In this document: positions 34,963 through 43,858 of the stretch, one piece after another | Numbering within the stretch: position 1 is the first letter of the stretch | How the letters are laid out: every line of letters begins with the position of its first letter | Source of the DNA: DASUFP01 sp036274495 | Lineage (GTDB): Bacteria > Bacteroidota > Bacteroidia > AKYH767-A > OLB10 | Assembly: GCA_036274495.1 (NCBI GenBank) | Contig: DASUFP010000100.1 | Location: 26,193 to 90,192, forward strand | DNA: 64,000 bases | Direction: 5' to 3' | Notes under the pieces: generated by a model | Told to the model about the DNA's origin: nothing | What the model saw: the letters and a program-made list of their open reading frames with translations, nothing else | Databases searched by the model: none | Translations under genes and position numbers: made by a program

Positions 34963-37365
34963 TTAATTACGTAATGGTTTTCCTGTTGTCAAAATGCTCT
35001 GAATTCTTTCAAGCGTTTTGCGTTCTCCGCAAAGCGACAGGAAGGCCTCTCTTTCAAGGTCTAACAAGTATTCTTCCGATACCATTGCCGGAGCTGATAA
35101 ATCTCCCCCGCACATTACATAACCCAGTTTTTCAGATATTAATTTGTCGTGTTCAGACATGTAATGCCCTGAAAACATGCTGTTTGCGCCTGCGTAAACC
35201 ATACCCAGACCCTGTTTCCCCAAAACTCTGATGTCTCTCCTCATGGGTGGTTGTACATATCCCGCATCCGCAAGCTCAATAACGGCACTTTTAGCGTCTG
35301 CAATCAACCTGTTCCTGTTCATTGTAACAGCATCAGTCCCTTTTCTCAATATTCCTAAATCAAATGCCTCTTCGGCCGATGTACTGACCTTAGCTGTTGC
35401 TATTGTTAAAAATCTGTTTTTCAATTCATTAAGTTCAATATCCCCCTCTTTTAAGGCATCAGAAAAACGTAATGTAAATTCTTTACTGCCACCACCACCG
35501 GGGATTAAACCAACCCCAAATTCAACCAATCCGATATAGGTTTCAGCTGAAGCCTGAACCCTGTCGGCATGTAAACTCATCTCACACCCGCCTCCAAGCG
35601 TTAATCCGTGTGGGGCAACCACCACCGGAATAGCGGAGTGACGTATTCTCATACTTGCTTTTTGAAATGCTCTTATCGCAAAATCGATTTCGTCGAACTC
35701 CTGCTCAACTGCAAACATGAAAACCATTGCAAGATTTGCACCTGCAGAAAAATTTGGCCCGTCATTGCCAATTACAAGTCCGCGAAAGTCTTTTTCTGCA
35801 ATGTCAATAGCCTTATTGATTCCCTCAAGAACCTCACCGCCTATCGTATTCATTTTCGTTTGAAACTCCAGATTGATTACCCCATCGCCTAAATCGAAGA
35901 GAGAGGTTCCGGCGTTTTTCCAGATGGTGTTTTGCTTTCGTAAATAATCCAATATGATAAATCCATCCTGTCCCGCAACAGGCAAATAACTTTTGGTTGG
36001 AATATCATAGTACATCTTCCGGCCATTCTCAATTTTGTAGAATGTTTCAGAACCGGAGGCAATCATCTCGTACACCCATGATGAAGGTTTTTTCTTACGT
36101 GATTCCATTTCTGAAACTGCTGCTTTTAACCCAATCGCATCCCAGGTTTCAAAAGGCCCGAGTTCCCAACCGAAACCGGCTTTTAATGCTTCATCAATTT
36201 TATATATTTCATCTGCAGTTTCAGGTATTCGCTCCGAAACATATTGGAAAAGATTTGAAAAGGATTCCTTATAAAACTCCCCGGCCTTATCAGAAGCATG
36301 AAACAGTAATTGTGTCCTTTCGCTAAGGTTTTCTTTTTGTTTAGCGGAATCAAGTGCTGCAAATTTTACTTTCTGTTGAGGACGGTATTCAAGTGTTTTT
36401 AAGTCAAGAGCGAGTATCACAGTTTTATTACCCTCTTTCGTTTTTTTGTAAAAACCCGAGCCTGTTTTATCACCAAGACGTTTCTCGTTAAACAGTTTTT
36501 CAACAAACGCGGGAAGTTTGAATGTTTCCCTTTGGGGATCGTTAGGGCAATTTGCATATAAACCATTTGCAACATGAACCATAGTGTCGAGTCCAACGAC
36601 ATCAGTGGTTCGAAAGGTTGCTGATTTTGGACGTCCAAGTACAACACCGGTCAGTTTATCAACTTCTTCAACGGTTAATCCGGTTTGTTGTACCTGATGA
36701 AGAAGTGACAATATGGAATACACCCCAATACGGTTTGCAATAAACGCAGGTGTGTCTTTGCAAAGCACGGTTGTTTTCCCCAAAAACAAATCCCCGTAAT
36801 GCATTAAGAAGGCTACTACTTCCGGGTCGGTGTCAAGAGTAGGTATGATTTCGAGTAACCGGAGGTATCGGGGAGGATTGAAAAAATGGGTACCACAAAA
36901 GTGCTTTTTAAAATCATCGGTTCGATCGTCAGTCATTGCACTGATGGGTATTCCGCTTGTGTTGCTTGTTATGAGTGTCCCGGGTTTTCTATGCTGTTCA
37001 ACAAGAGCAAATACGCTTTTTTTTATCTCCAGATTTTCAATAACTACTTCAATTATCCAGTCGCAACCTGCAATCAGTTTCATGTGATCATCAAAGTTGC
37101 CTGTAGTTATTCGATTTGCAAAGGATTTTTTGTAAAGGGGGGAAGGACTTGACCGGATAGCAGTTTGAAGCGAATTGTTTACAATCCGGTTTCGAAAATC
37201 CTGTGAATCTTCAGTTACCCCTTTCTTTTTTTCCTCGTCAGATATAGATTTTGGCACAATATCAAGCAAAAGCACATTTACGCCAATGTTTGCAAAATGA
37301 CAGGCAATTCGCGAGCCCATTATTCCGGAACCCAGCACTGCAACTTTTTTGATAATTCTGTTCAT
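34963..37365 (-). CDS. Bifunctional 3-hydroxyacyl-CoA dehydrogenase / enoyl-CoA hydratase (FadN-like)
   Basis: This 800-residue enzyme catalyses the hydration and dehydrogenation steps of beta-oxidation. The dehydrogenase comes first: VAVLGSGIMGSRIACHFANI is the NAD-binding GxGxxG fold at the N-terminus, and GTHFFNPPRYLRLLEIIP is the substrate region. The C-terminal part (about 500-700) is a crotonase fold with GNDGPNFSAGANLAM and GLTLGGGCEMSLHAD, the oxyanion-hole loops. This domain order is FadN-like and opposite to that of FadB. It is preceded by the FadD-like gene (46 bases) and followed by the YwqK-type gene. Confidence 0.9.
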   Translation of the reverse strand: MNRIIKKVAVLGSGIMGSRIACHFANIGVNVLLLDIVPKSISDEEKKKGVTEDSQDFRNRIVNNSLQTAIRSSPSPLYKKSFANRITTGNFDDHMKLIAGCDWIIEVVIENLEIKKSVFALVEQHRKPGTLITSNTSGIPISAMTDDRTDDFKKHFCGTHFFNPPRYLRLLEIIPTLDTDPEVVAFLMHYGDLFLGKTTVLCKDTPAFIANRIGVYSILSLLHQVQQTGLTVEEVDKLTGVVLGRPKSATFRTTDVVGLDTMVHVANGLYANCPNDPQRETFKLPAFVEKLFNEKRLGDKTGSGFYKKTKEGNKTVILALDLKTLEYRPQQKVKFAALDSAKQKENLSERTQLLFHASDKAGEFYKESFSNLFQYVSERIPETADEIYKIDEALKAGFGWELGPFETWDAIGLKAAVSEMESRKKKPSSWVYEMIASGSETFYKIENGRKMYYDIPTKSYLPVAGQDGFIILDYLRKQNTIWKNAGTSLFDLGDGVINLEFQTKMNTIGGEVLEGINKAIDIAEKDFRGLVIGNDGPNFSAGANLAMVFMFAVEQEFDEIDFAIRAFQKASMRIRHSAIPVVVAPHGLTLGGGCEMSLHADRVQASAETYIGLVEFGVGLIPGGGGSKEFTLRFSDALKEGDIELNELKNRFLTIATAKVSTSAEEAFDLGILRKGTDAVTMNRNRLIADAKSAVIELADAGYVQPPMRRDIRVLGKQGLGMVYAGANSMFSGHYMSEHDKLISEKLGYVMCGGDLSAPAMVSEEYLLDLEREAFLSLCGERKTLERIQSILTTGKPLRN

Positions 37366-37411
37366 ACAGTTATTTAAAAAACTTGTTGATTAATAAATTC
37401 TGACTGGGAGT

Positions 37412-39181
37412 TCAGTCGTTGTATATCTTATCTACCTGATCCTTAAAATTGGATAATATGACCTTGCGCTTTAAACTTAATTTCGGAGTCATTTCACCAC
37501 CTTCAATCGAAAACTCCCGGGGAAGTAATTCAATTTTTTTAATCGTTTCATAATGTCCAAGTGAAGTATTCATTTGTTCAACCTCCTGCATTATTCTCTT
37601 TTTTACATCTTCGCTGGAAGAGATTTCGTTGTTATTGGAAAAAGCAAACCCCTTTTTTTGGCCCCATTCCCTGATAAAATTAAATGCCGGAACAATTAAG
37701 GCAGCAGCAAACTTTTGATTTTCTCCGATTACCATTGCCTGTTCAATAAACCGGGATTCTTTTAGTTTGTTTTCTATCATTTGAGGAGCAATGTATTTGC
37801 CTCCGGATGTTTTAAATATTTCTTTTTTTCTGTCAGTAATCTTCAGAAAACGATTATCTACAAGTGTTCCTATATCTCCTGTATGGTACCATCCGTCGGC
37901 GTCTATAGCTTCAGCGGTAAGGTCAGGGTGTTTATAGTATCCCAGCATAATGTTAGGGCCTTTGCACAGTATTTCACCATCTTCAGCAAATTTTACAGTT
38001 ACACCCTCTATTACCGGTCCTACAGTGCCTATGTGCATGCCGTTAGGTTCCAGGTTATTTACAGCAATCACCGGAGAGGTTTCAGTACATCCGTAACCTT
38101 CAAGGACATGGATTTTTGCTGCCCAGAAAACCTTGGCAAGCCGTGGCTGTAATGCAGCTCCTCCTGACACTATCGCCGTAACACGGCCACCTAACCCTTC
38201 CCTCCATTTAGTAAAGACCAGCTTATTTGCAATGCCAAGCTGAATGTTATAGAGCAGGCCCTGATCAATACCCGGATCATATTTAAGACCGGTATCAAGT
38301 GCCCAATAAAATAGTTTCTTTTTAATACCGGTAAGTTCCGCACCTTTTGCAACAATACGGTCATATACTTTTTCCAGCAATCGGGGTACAGCAGAAAAAA
38401 CATGCGGGCGTATCTCCCGAATATTATCCCCTATAGTATCCATACTCTCGGCGTAATAAATTGACAGTTTGAGGTACATATACAAATAGGTCAGCATTCG
38501 TTCGTATATGTGATTCAGCGGAAGAAAACTTAAAACAACATCGCCGGCCTTTACAGGCGGCAAATGACGGACAGCAATAAAATTACTTACCAGATTGTTG
38601 TGCGATAACATAACACCTTTAGGATTTCCTGTGGTCCCTGATGTATACAGTATAGTAACCAGATCGCCCGGCTGTTGTCCTGATTTTAATTCATCAAGCA
38701 ATTTGAAATCCTGATTTTTATCGCCCAATGCAATCAGATCTGACCAATGTGCAGCACCCTCAACATTTTCAAATGTGAATATCTCCACAACAGATTTAAT
38801 TCCTGCAGCAGCAGCTTTAACCTTCTGGTATAGCTCAGCAGATGAAACGAAAATAAACCTTACTTCAGAATCATCTAAAATAAATTTCAGATCGTGTTCG
38901 CTGATGGTGGGATAAATTGGCACATCAATTCCTCCTGCCTGAAGTATTCCCAGATCTGTAAAATTCCATTCAGGCCTGTTATTGGATAAGATGGCAACCC
39001 GGTCTCCCTTCTTAAGCCCTTTTGTTAACATTCCAAAGCTGAGCAAATTGGTTAACCGGATGGATTCTTCTGTTGAGTAACTGATCCATTTCCCGTTTAC
39101 TTTACCGGAAAACGCAACTTCCAGCGGGTAATTTTCGAGCTGATAGGGAAGTAAATCAAATAATCGGGTAACTTCGGACAT
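37412..39181 (-). CDS. fadD: Long-chain acyl-CoA synthetase (AMP-binding enzyme)
   Basis: This 589-residue ligase activates fatty acids with ATP and CoA. It shows the P-loop-like motif TILYTSGTTGNPKGVMLSH, the A5-type motif YGCTETSPVIAVNN, DGWYHTGDIG and the hinge ITDRKKEIFKTSGGKYIAPQ. The length and the FLPLNHIYERM pattern match the long-chain (FadD15/ACSL-like) branch found in many bacteria. It is the first gene of the minus-strand fad cluster, upstream of the FadN-like gene. Substrate chain length cannot be told from the sequence. Confidence 0.9.
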   Translation of the reverse strand: MSEVTRLFDLLPYQLENYPLEVAFSGKVNGKWISYSTEESIRLTNLLSFGMLTKGLKKGDRVAILSNNRPEWNFTDLGILQAGGIDVPIYPTISEHDLKFILDDSEVRFIFVSSAELYQKVKAAAAGIKSVVEIFTFENVEGAAHWSDLIALGDKNQDFKLLDELKSGQQPGDLVTILYTSGTTGNPKGVMLSHNNLVSNFIAVRHLPPVKAGDVVLSFLPLNHIYERMLTYLYMYLKLSIYYAESMDTIGDNIREIRPHVFSAVPRLLEKVYDRIVAKGAELTGIKKKLFYWALDTGLKYDPGIDQGLLYNIQLGIANKLVFTKWREGLGGRVTAIVSGGAALQPRLAKVFWAAKIHVLEGYGCTETSPVIAVNNLEPNGMHIGTVGPVIEGVTVKFAEDGEILCKGPNIMLGYYKHPDLTAEAIDADGWYHTGDIGTLVDNRFLKITDRKKEIFKTSGGKYIAPQMIENKLKESRFIEQAMVIGENQKFAAALIVPAFNFIREWGQKKGFAFSNNNEISSSEDVKKRIMQEVEQMNTSLGHYETIKKIELLPREFSIEGGEMTPKLSLKRKVILSNFKDQVDKIYND

Positions 39182-39276
39182 TAATTCTCAGTTTAATTTT
39201 TAATCTGTAAACAAGGTAATTGCGGTTAACAAAATAAGCCATTTTTGAGCAATTATTTAATGATTCAACCAATATA

Positions 39277-40290
39277 ATGTCCATGACTTTTTCAACCCCG
39301 TTTACCACCTCCTGCAAGGTGGCATTCCCGATAATCATGGCACCTATGTTCCTGATTTCTAATGAGGCTATGATGATGGCAGCAATGAGATCCGGAATTT
39401 TAGGTGTTTTTCCTTCACTGAACTTCAGAAAGACCGGGGAGCTGGAAAATATCTTATCTCATTTATGTTCGTTTCATAACCAGAAACCTGCCGGGAGTTA
39501 TGGGGTAAATTTGATTGTTCAAAAGACAAATGTGTTATATGAAAAGCACCTGGACATCTGCATTAAACACAAGGTGCCTTTCTATATTACCTCCTTGGGG
39601 AATCCGGCCAAAGTTATCAATGAAGCGCATAAATATGGCGGTAAGGTCTATTGCGATGTCACCAATATGGAGCATGCCGAAAAGTGCGCTTCGCTAGGTT
39701 GTGACGGATTTATTGCAGTTGGTCATGGTGCCGGCGGGCACGCCGGTCCTTATGCCCTGCAAGTCCTTATCCCTTCGCTGGTAAAAAAATTTCCTCATAT
39801 ACCGGTTATCGCGGCAGGTGCCATTGCGCATGGCAGTGCCTTAATTTCAATGCTGGCATTGGGGGCTTCAGGAGTTTCTGTAGGAACACGATACATTGCA
39901 TCCGTTGAATCACCTGTTAGTCCTTCCTATAAAGAGGCGGTTATCAAAGCAGGAATGGCTGATATAGTTGCCACCGAAAAATTATCAGGTACTCCCTGTA
40001 ACATTATTGATACGCCCTTTGCGAGAAGCATCGGATATAAACAAAACTGGATCGAAAAATCATTGTCGTCGAGCCCCAAAACACGCAAATATTTTAAAAC
40101 ACTGGTGCAACTGCGGGGGATGAGACGTCTTGAACTTAGTGTAAAGCCCGGAAATTATAGTAACCTGTGGAGTGCAGGGCAATCGGCCGAACTGGTTACT
40201 GATATTCTATCGTGCGCCGATCTAACGGACAGGTTTCGGTCAGAAGCCGAAACAACTATGGAATTACTGCGGAAAACTACAGGAGGCTAA
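39277..40290 (+). CDS. Nitronate monooxygenase / 2-nitropropane dioxygenase family protein
   Basis: This 337-residue TIM-barrel flavoprotein has PIIMAPMFLISN at the start (family: P-I-x-x-A-P-M), AVGHGAGGHAGP with the catalytic-position His, and the FMN phosphate loop PVIAAGAIAHGSALISMLALGASGVSVGTR, given here only as positions near residues 190-215. It oxidises nitronates such as propionate 3-nitronate, or belongs to the related FabK-like group. It is divergent from fadD and convergent with the subtilase, with a 1-base gap. Confidence 0.85.
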   Translation: MSMTFSTPFTTSCKVAFPIIMAPMFLISNEAMMMAAMRSGILGVFPSLNFRKTGELENILSHLCSFHNQKPAGSYGVNLIVQKTNVLYEKHLDICIKHKVPFYITSLGNPAKVINEAHKYGGKVYCDVTNMEHAEKCASLGCDGFIAVGHGAGGHAGPYALQVLIPSLVKKFPHIPVIAAGAIAHGSALISMLALGASGVSVGTRYIASVESPVSPSYKEAVIKAGMADIVATEKLSGTPCNIIDTPFARSIGYKQNWIEKSLSSSPKTRKYFKTLVQLRGMRRLELSVKPGNYSNLWSAGQSAELVTDILSCADLTDRFRSEAETTMELLRKTTGG

Positions 40291-40291
40291 T

Positions 40292-42490
40292 TTATTGTGT
40301 CAGCAAAAGTTTAGAGACAGCGATTCGTTCACCATTTAATTCAATACTTACCAGATACAGGCCTTCTGACATACCATGGCAATCAACATGTAATTGAGGT
40401 GTATTGTTAAATGTGAGGTGCTTTATTTTTCTTCCTAACGCATCACGGATAATTAAGTCCAGTTTTTCAGTAGCCATTATACCTTCTGTGAGAACGGAAA
40501 ACCCTCCTGTGATATCAGCAGGATTGGGATATATAAGCGTGGAGGAATTTGCAAACGGTTCACTCAAACCGGTCAGGTTACAATTGGTGAGAGTGTTAAA
40601 AGCATGCACTTTGCCATATCCCCATTGGTTATCGGGAAGGTTATTTCCTGTAAACGTATCCTGTACCGCACATTGAATGATTGCATTTTTTACTGCAGCA
40701 GCATCAGCGCCGGGATTTTGTTCCAAAAACAACGCAGCTATTCCGGCTACAACCGGAGATGAGGAACTGGTACCGCCATCGCGAAAATGATATCCTCCCT
40801 GCGCTACTTTTGGAGCATTACCGGGCTGCAGGGCCCATTGCTGCAGCAGTGACAGCACTCCGCAAGACAACATTATTCCACCGGGTGCGGTTATATCCGG
40901 TTTAATTCTGCCATCGCGGGTAGGACCCCAGCTTGAGCTGAGTGCAAGATCACCCGGAATAGTAGTTGGGTCGCTGTAAGTGTTGCCGTTTACATCAACA
41001 TACATGTTTCGGTTGCCAAAATTTCCCACTGTGATTACGTTATCCAGACATTGGAATCCACTTACAATCGTAGAATTGGCATCGGGGAGTTTGTAATGAA
41101 TTATTTCCGGAACTTGAGTGGCCGATGGAAGGTTGTTGATTTCAAATCCCGGCGAACCGGTACCGTCTTTGAATTTCCACATATCAAAATGGCCCGTTCC
41201 GGTAGTGGTCCATCTCCAGACGTATGAAGCAGAATCAGGAATAAGATTCATTTCAAGCAAATAAGCTGACCCCTGAATACTTCCGAACGATTGAACAACA
41301 GCAAGTCTGTTTCCGCTTATTCCCCAAATAGTATCCTGTCGCAACTGACCCAGGTGATAAAAAATGTTTCTGTAGGGCAGTTCCCCGCTAAAGGAGGCGG
41401 AAGTGGTATTAGCATCAGCTCCCACAGTAAATGAGGCATTTCCGAAAAGCGCAGTATCAGCCCACACCTGAAAATACAAGGTGGGATAACTCGCATTGTG
41501 CAGTAACCAGGTAAAAGAAGTATCGGAAGTTATATCATACCCCAGGTGAAAGGGAATTGTGCCGGCATTTCCGGCCGCCGCAACAACTACACGGCCGCTT
41601 TGCTGGTTAATTAAATTTGATATTCCTGCCGATTGCAAATCTTGACCGTCGTGAGAACCATAATAGTCACCCAAACTGGCGTTAATTACACATGGTTTTC
41701 CGAGCTGCTGTGCCTTATTGAAGATATAATCTACCGCATCAAGATAAGTGGGGTCGGAGGTGTTATTAAAATCAAAAGCTACAACTATTATATCTGCATT
41801 TGGCGCAACTCCCTGATTCTTGTTTATGGCACTTCCGTCTCCTGATGCAATGCCTGTTACATGGGTGCCATGACCATAATATGCAAGATCGTTGTGTGAA
41901 TTTGCCAATCCTGCATCAATATCCGTATTGTTCCATTCCTGACCATAGCCGTAATTAACCGGAGTGTTAGCAGCAAGTGGCTTTGCCTGATCCCAAAGAA
42001 ACTTGATTCTCGTGTTTCCGCTGCTGTCCTGCAAATCGGGATGGGTAAAGTCAACTCCGGTGTCAATAATGCCAATCACCACATCTTTACCGTTGTATCC
42101 CTGCAAAAGCGGAGGAGTACCCATATGAACTGCATTTACACCTGTCACAGCCCTCATAGAATCGTTTAACGGGACATGAATAGTGTTTGGATACCCCGCA
42201 AGCTCTATTCTGTTGGTGAAGCTCATTTGCGCCAGCTGTTGCAGTTCGGTTACAGGTAGTTTAACAGTAGCAACATCACCTGTAGCATATCTTAAAACTC
42301 CCTGATGGGTTGTTACAAATCGGTTGATTAAAACCACATCTCCCTGAACCAAAACATTAACAGACATGCTGCGTGTTTGAGGATCAGACATCAGTGAGGC
42401 TATTCTGAAATTAAGCTTCTGTTGTCCCTGCCCATAACCTGTATTAAGAGCTAACAAGCTCAAAATCAATATTCCGACAAATTTGTTCAT
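40292..42490 (-). CDS. Subtilisin-like (S8) serine protease with T9SS sorting domain
   Basis: This 732-residue secreted protease has a signal peptide (ending NTGYG), an inhibitor-like pro-region (about 20-120), and an S8 catalytic domain with Asp143 (GIIDTGVDFTHPDL), His207 (YGHGTHVTGIASG) and the catalytic Ser in GGTSSSSPVVAGIAALF at about residue 590. A long insert separates the His and Ser parts. The last 85 residues are a type A T9SS sorting domain (LIYPNPA, GRKIKHLTF, GLYLVSIELNG, SKLLLTQ). It is therefore a likely T9SS cargo and a client of the export machinery at the left of the window. Confidence 0.92.
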   Translation of the reverse strand: MNKFVGILILSLLALNTGYGQGQQKLNFRIASLMSDPQTRSMSVNVLVQGDVVLINRFVTTHQGVLRYATGDVATVKLPVTELQQLAQMSFTNRIELAGYPNTIHVPLNDSMRAVTGVNAVHMGTPPLLQGYNGKDVVIGIIDTGVDFTHPDLQDSSGNTRIKFLWDQAKPLAANTPVNYGYGQEWNNTDIDAGLANSHNDLAYYGHGTHVTGIASGDGSAINKNQGVAPNADIIVVAFDFNNTSDPTYLDAVDYIFNKAQQLGKPCVINASLGDYYGSHDGQDLQSAGISNLINQQSGRVVVAAAGNAGTIPFHLGYDITSDTSFTWLLHNASYPTLYFQVWADTALFGNASFTVGADANTTSASFSGELPYRNIFYHLGQLRQDTIWGISGNRLAVVQSFGSIQGSAYLLEMNLIPDSASYVWRWTTTGTGHFDMWKFKDGTGSPGFEINNLPSATQVPEIIHYKLPDANSTIVSGFQCLDNVITVGNFGNRNMYVDVNGNTYSDPTTIPGDLALSSSWGPTRDGRIKPDITAPGGIMLSCGVLSLLQQWALQPGNAPKVAQGGYHFRDGGTSSSSPVVAGIAALFLEQNPGADAAAVKNAIIQCAVQDTFTGNNLPDNQWGYGKVHAFNTLTNCNLTGLSEPFANSSTLIYPNPADITGGFSVLTEGIMATEKLDLIIRDALGRKIKHLTFNNTPQLHVDCHGMSEGLYLVSIELNGERIAVSKLLLTQ

Positions 42491-42663
42491 GATTCTATCC
42501 AGTTGTATTAAAAGTAATCGCTGCGATTCAGATAAAGAGGGGTATTTGAACAGGTTTTCAACAATGGGTAAGCGTCATGGTTTTGAGTGCGAAGCGGGTG
42601 GGGAAGGAGATCTTTACTGACAGGAATGTTGAAAATTTGCCTGCTTTTTCGACCCTGAAAACC

Positions 42664-42671
42664 TATTTTTG
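42664..42671 (+). promoter_or_regulatory. -7 box of the alpha/beta-hydrolase-fold gene
   Basis: TATTTTTG is a full TAnnTTTG match, 17 bases before the ATG at 42689. Confidence 0.5.
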
Positions 42672-42688
42672 TCAAACTCTTAATTCTA

Positions 42689-43516
42689 ATGAATTCAAAA
42701 AATATGGTACGTAATTGCTGTTTGTTACTGATATCCCTGCTTTTATCAGGAAAAATGGTGGCTCTTAATCCCTCAAGGGAATACAAAGTAACACCTGATA
42801 AGTTTGGGATGCAGTACAAGGAAGAAACGGTTAAAACTCCTGATGGTGCGCTGTTGAACGCCTGGTTTTTTCAGACCAGTCAAAAGACAACCAACTGGAT
42901 AGTAATGTCGGGCAGCGGAGATGGTAACATGGCTGATCAGCTTGAAATTGTAAATTCATTTTTATCGGCAGGTTATAACGTTGCAACGTATGATTACAGA
43001 GGTTATGGAAAAAGCAGTGACTTCAAAATTGATCCGGATTTATTTATTTACCCGCAATTTATTGTCGATCTGAATGCTGTACTGGACTACCTGAGAAAAT
43101 CAAGAGCCATTACAAAATTCGATTTGTATGGGATAAATATTGGTGCAGGATTATCGATTGGTGTTGGCGCGAACAGGTCTGAGACAAAACGTATTATTGC
43201 CGATGGTCCCTGGACAAGTCTTGAGGGAATGAAAATGAAGTACAAAGCCAAGATGAACAAGGATGTTACTATGCCTTTTGGTTACGATAAAACACACGAA
43301 CCCGTTTATGCATTTGATAAACCTAAAGGAGCAGGAAAATCGGTTTTAGTAATAGTCTCTGCACAGGATCCGATTATCGGACCTGCTGACGTAAAAGGAC
43401 TGAAAGGCGTTTCTGAAATTTACGTTGTCAAAAACAGTCCGACGAACAGTGAAAATTTTGCCAGCGATAAAAATGCCTATTTCGAAAAAGTCTCAAAATT
43501 TCTTGATTCAAAGTAA
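42689..43516 (+). CDS. Secreted alpha/beta-hydrolase-fold protein lacking the nucleophile Ser
   Basis: This 275-residue exported protein has a signal peptide (about residues 9-26) and a clear alpha/beta hydrolase core: NWIVMSGSGDGNM (oxyanion region), YNVATYDYRGYGKS, DLYGINIGAGLSIGVG and VLVIVSAQDPIIGP. In active enzymes the elbow reads G-x-S-x-G. Here it is G-I-N150-I-G, so Asn replaces the nucleophile. The acid-type Asp227 is kept, but no His is found at the usual C-terminal place (PTNSENFASD). I read it as a probable non-catalytic member, perhaps a binding protein. A secondary nucleophile cannot be excluded. A terminator follows. Confidence 0.75.
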   Translation: MNSKNMVRNCCLLLISLLLSGKMVALNPSREYKVTPDKFGMQYKEETVKTPDGALLNAWFFQTSQKTTNWIVMSGSGDGNMADQLEIVNSFLSAGYNVATYDYRGYGKSSDFKIDPDLFIYPQFIVDLNAVLDYLRKSRAITKFDLYGINIGAGLSIGVGANRSETKRIIADGPWTSLEGMKMKYKAKMNKDVTMPFGYDKTHEPVYAFDKPKGAGKSVLVIVSAQDPIIGPADVKGLKGVSEIYVVKNSPTNSENFASDKNAYFEKVSKFLDSK

Positions 43517-43531
43517 TCAGCAGTATTTAAC

Positions 43532-43568
43532 AAAAAAGGCGCACTGAATTTACGGTGCGCCTTTTTTT
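43532..43568. terminator. Bidirectional intrinsic terminator
   Basis: AAAAAAGGCGCAC and GTGCGCCTTTTTTT pair around a 10-base loop, between the convergent hydrolase-fold and nfu genes. Confidence 0.88.
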
Positions 43569-43582
43569 CTGTGTTTTAATGA

Positions 43583-43843
43583 TTAAAGACTGCTGATAGC
43601 TTCTACACCTTTAAGTTCAGGAATAGCTTTTAAAAGTGATTGCTCAATTCCTGCTTTAAGTGTCATCATACTCATAGAACAGGAACTGCAGGCACCAAGT
43701 AACTCCAGTTTTACCACCATGTCTTCTGTGACTTCTACGAGGGATACGTTGCCGCTATCGGCTTCCAGGTAGGGTCTTAAGGTATCAAGCGTCCGCTCAA
43801 TACGGTCAAGCAATTGGGGGTCGTTGTAGGACAAGCCGTTCAT
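43583..43843 (-). CDS. Nfu-type iron-sulfur cluster scaffold/carrier protein
   Basis: This 86-residue protein is a stand-alone NifU C-terminal domain with the CxxC cluster-binding motif GACSSCSMSMMTLKAG (Cys52, Cys55). It carries 4Fe-4S clusters to client apoproteins. It is 15 bases downstream of the mrp-like gene, and both belong to Fe-S biogenesis, so they form a functional pair. A -7 box lies in the 15-base gap, 4 bases before the ATG, so nfu can also be made as a leaderless transcript. Confidence 0.9.
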   Translation of the reverse strand: MNGLSYNDPQLLDRIERTLDTLRPYLEADSGNVSLVEVTEDMVVKLELLGACSSCSMSMMTLKAGIEQSLLKAIPELKGVEAISSL

Positions 43844-43847
43844 GGTA

Positions 43848-43855
43848 CAAATGTA
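43848..43855 (-). promoter_or_regulatory. -7 box of nfu, leaderless arrangement
   Basis: On the minus strand this reads TACATTTG, a full TAnnTTTG match, in the 15-base gap between the mrp-like stop codon and the nfu ATG, with 4 bases to the ATG. Confidence 0.5.
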
Positions 43856-43858
43856 ATT

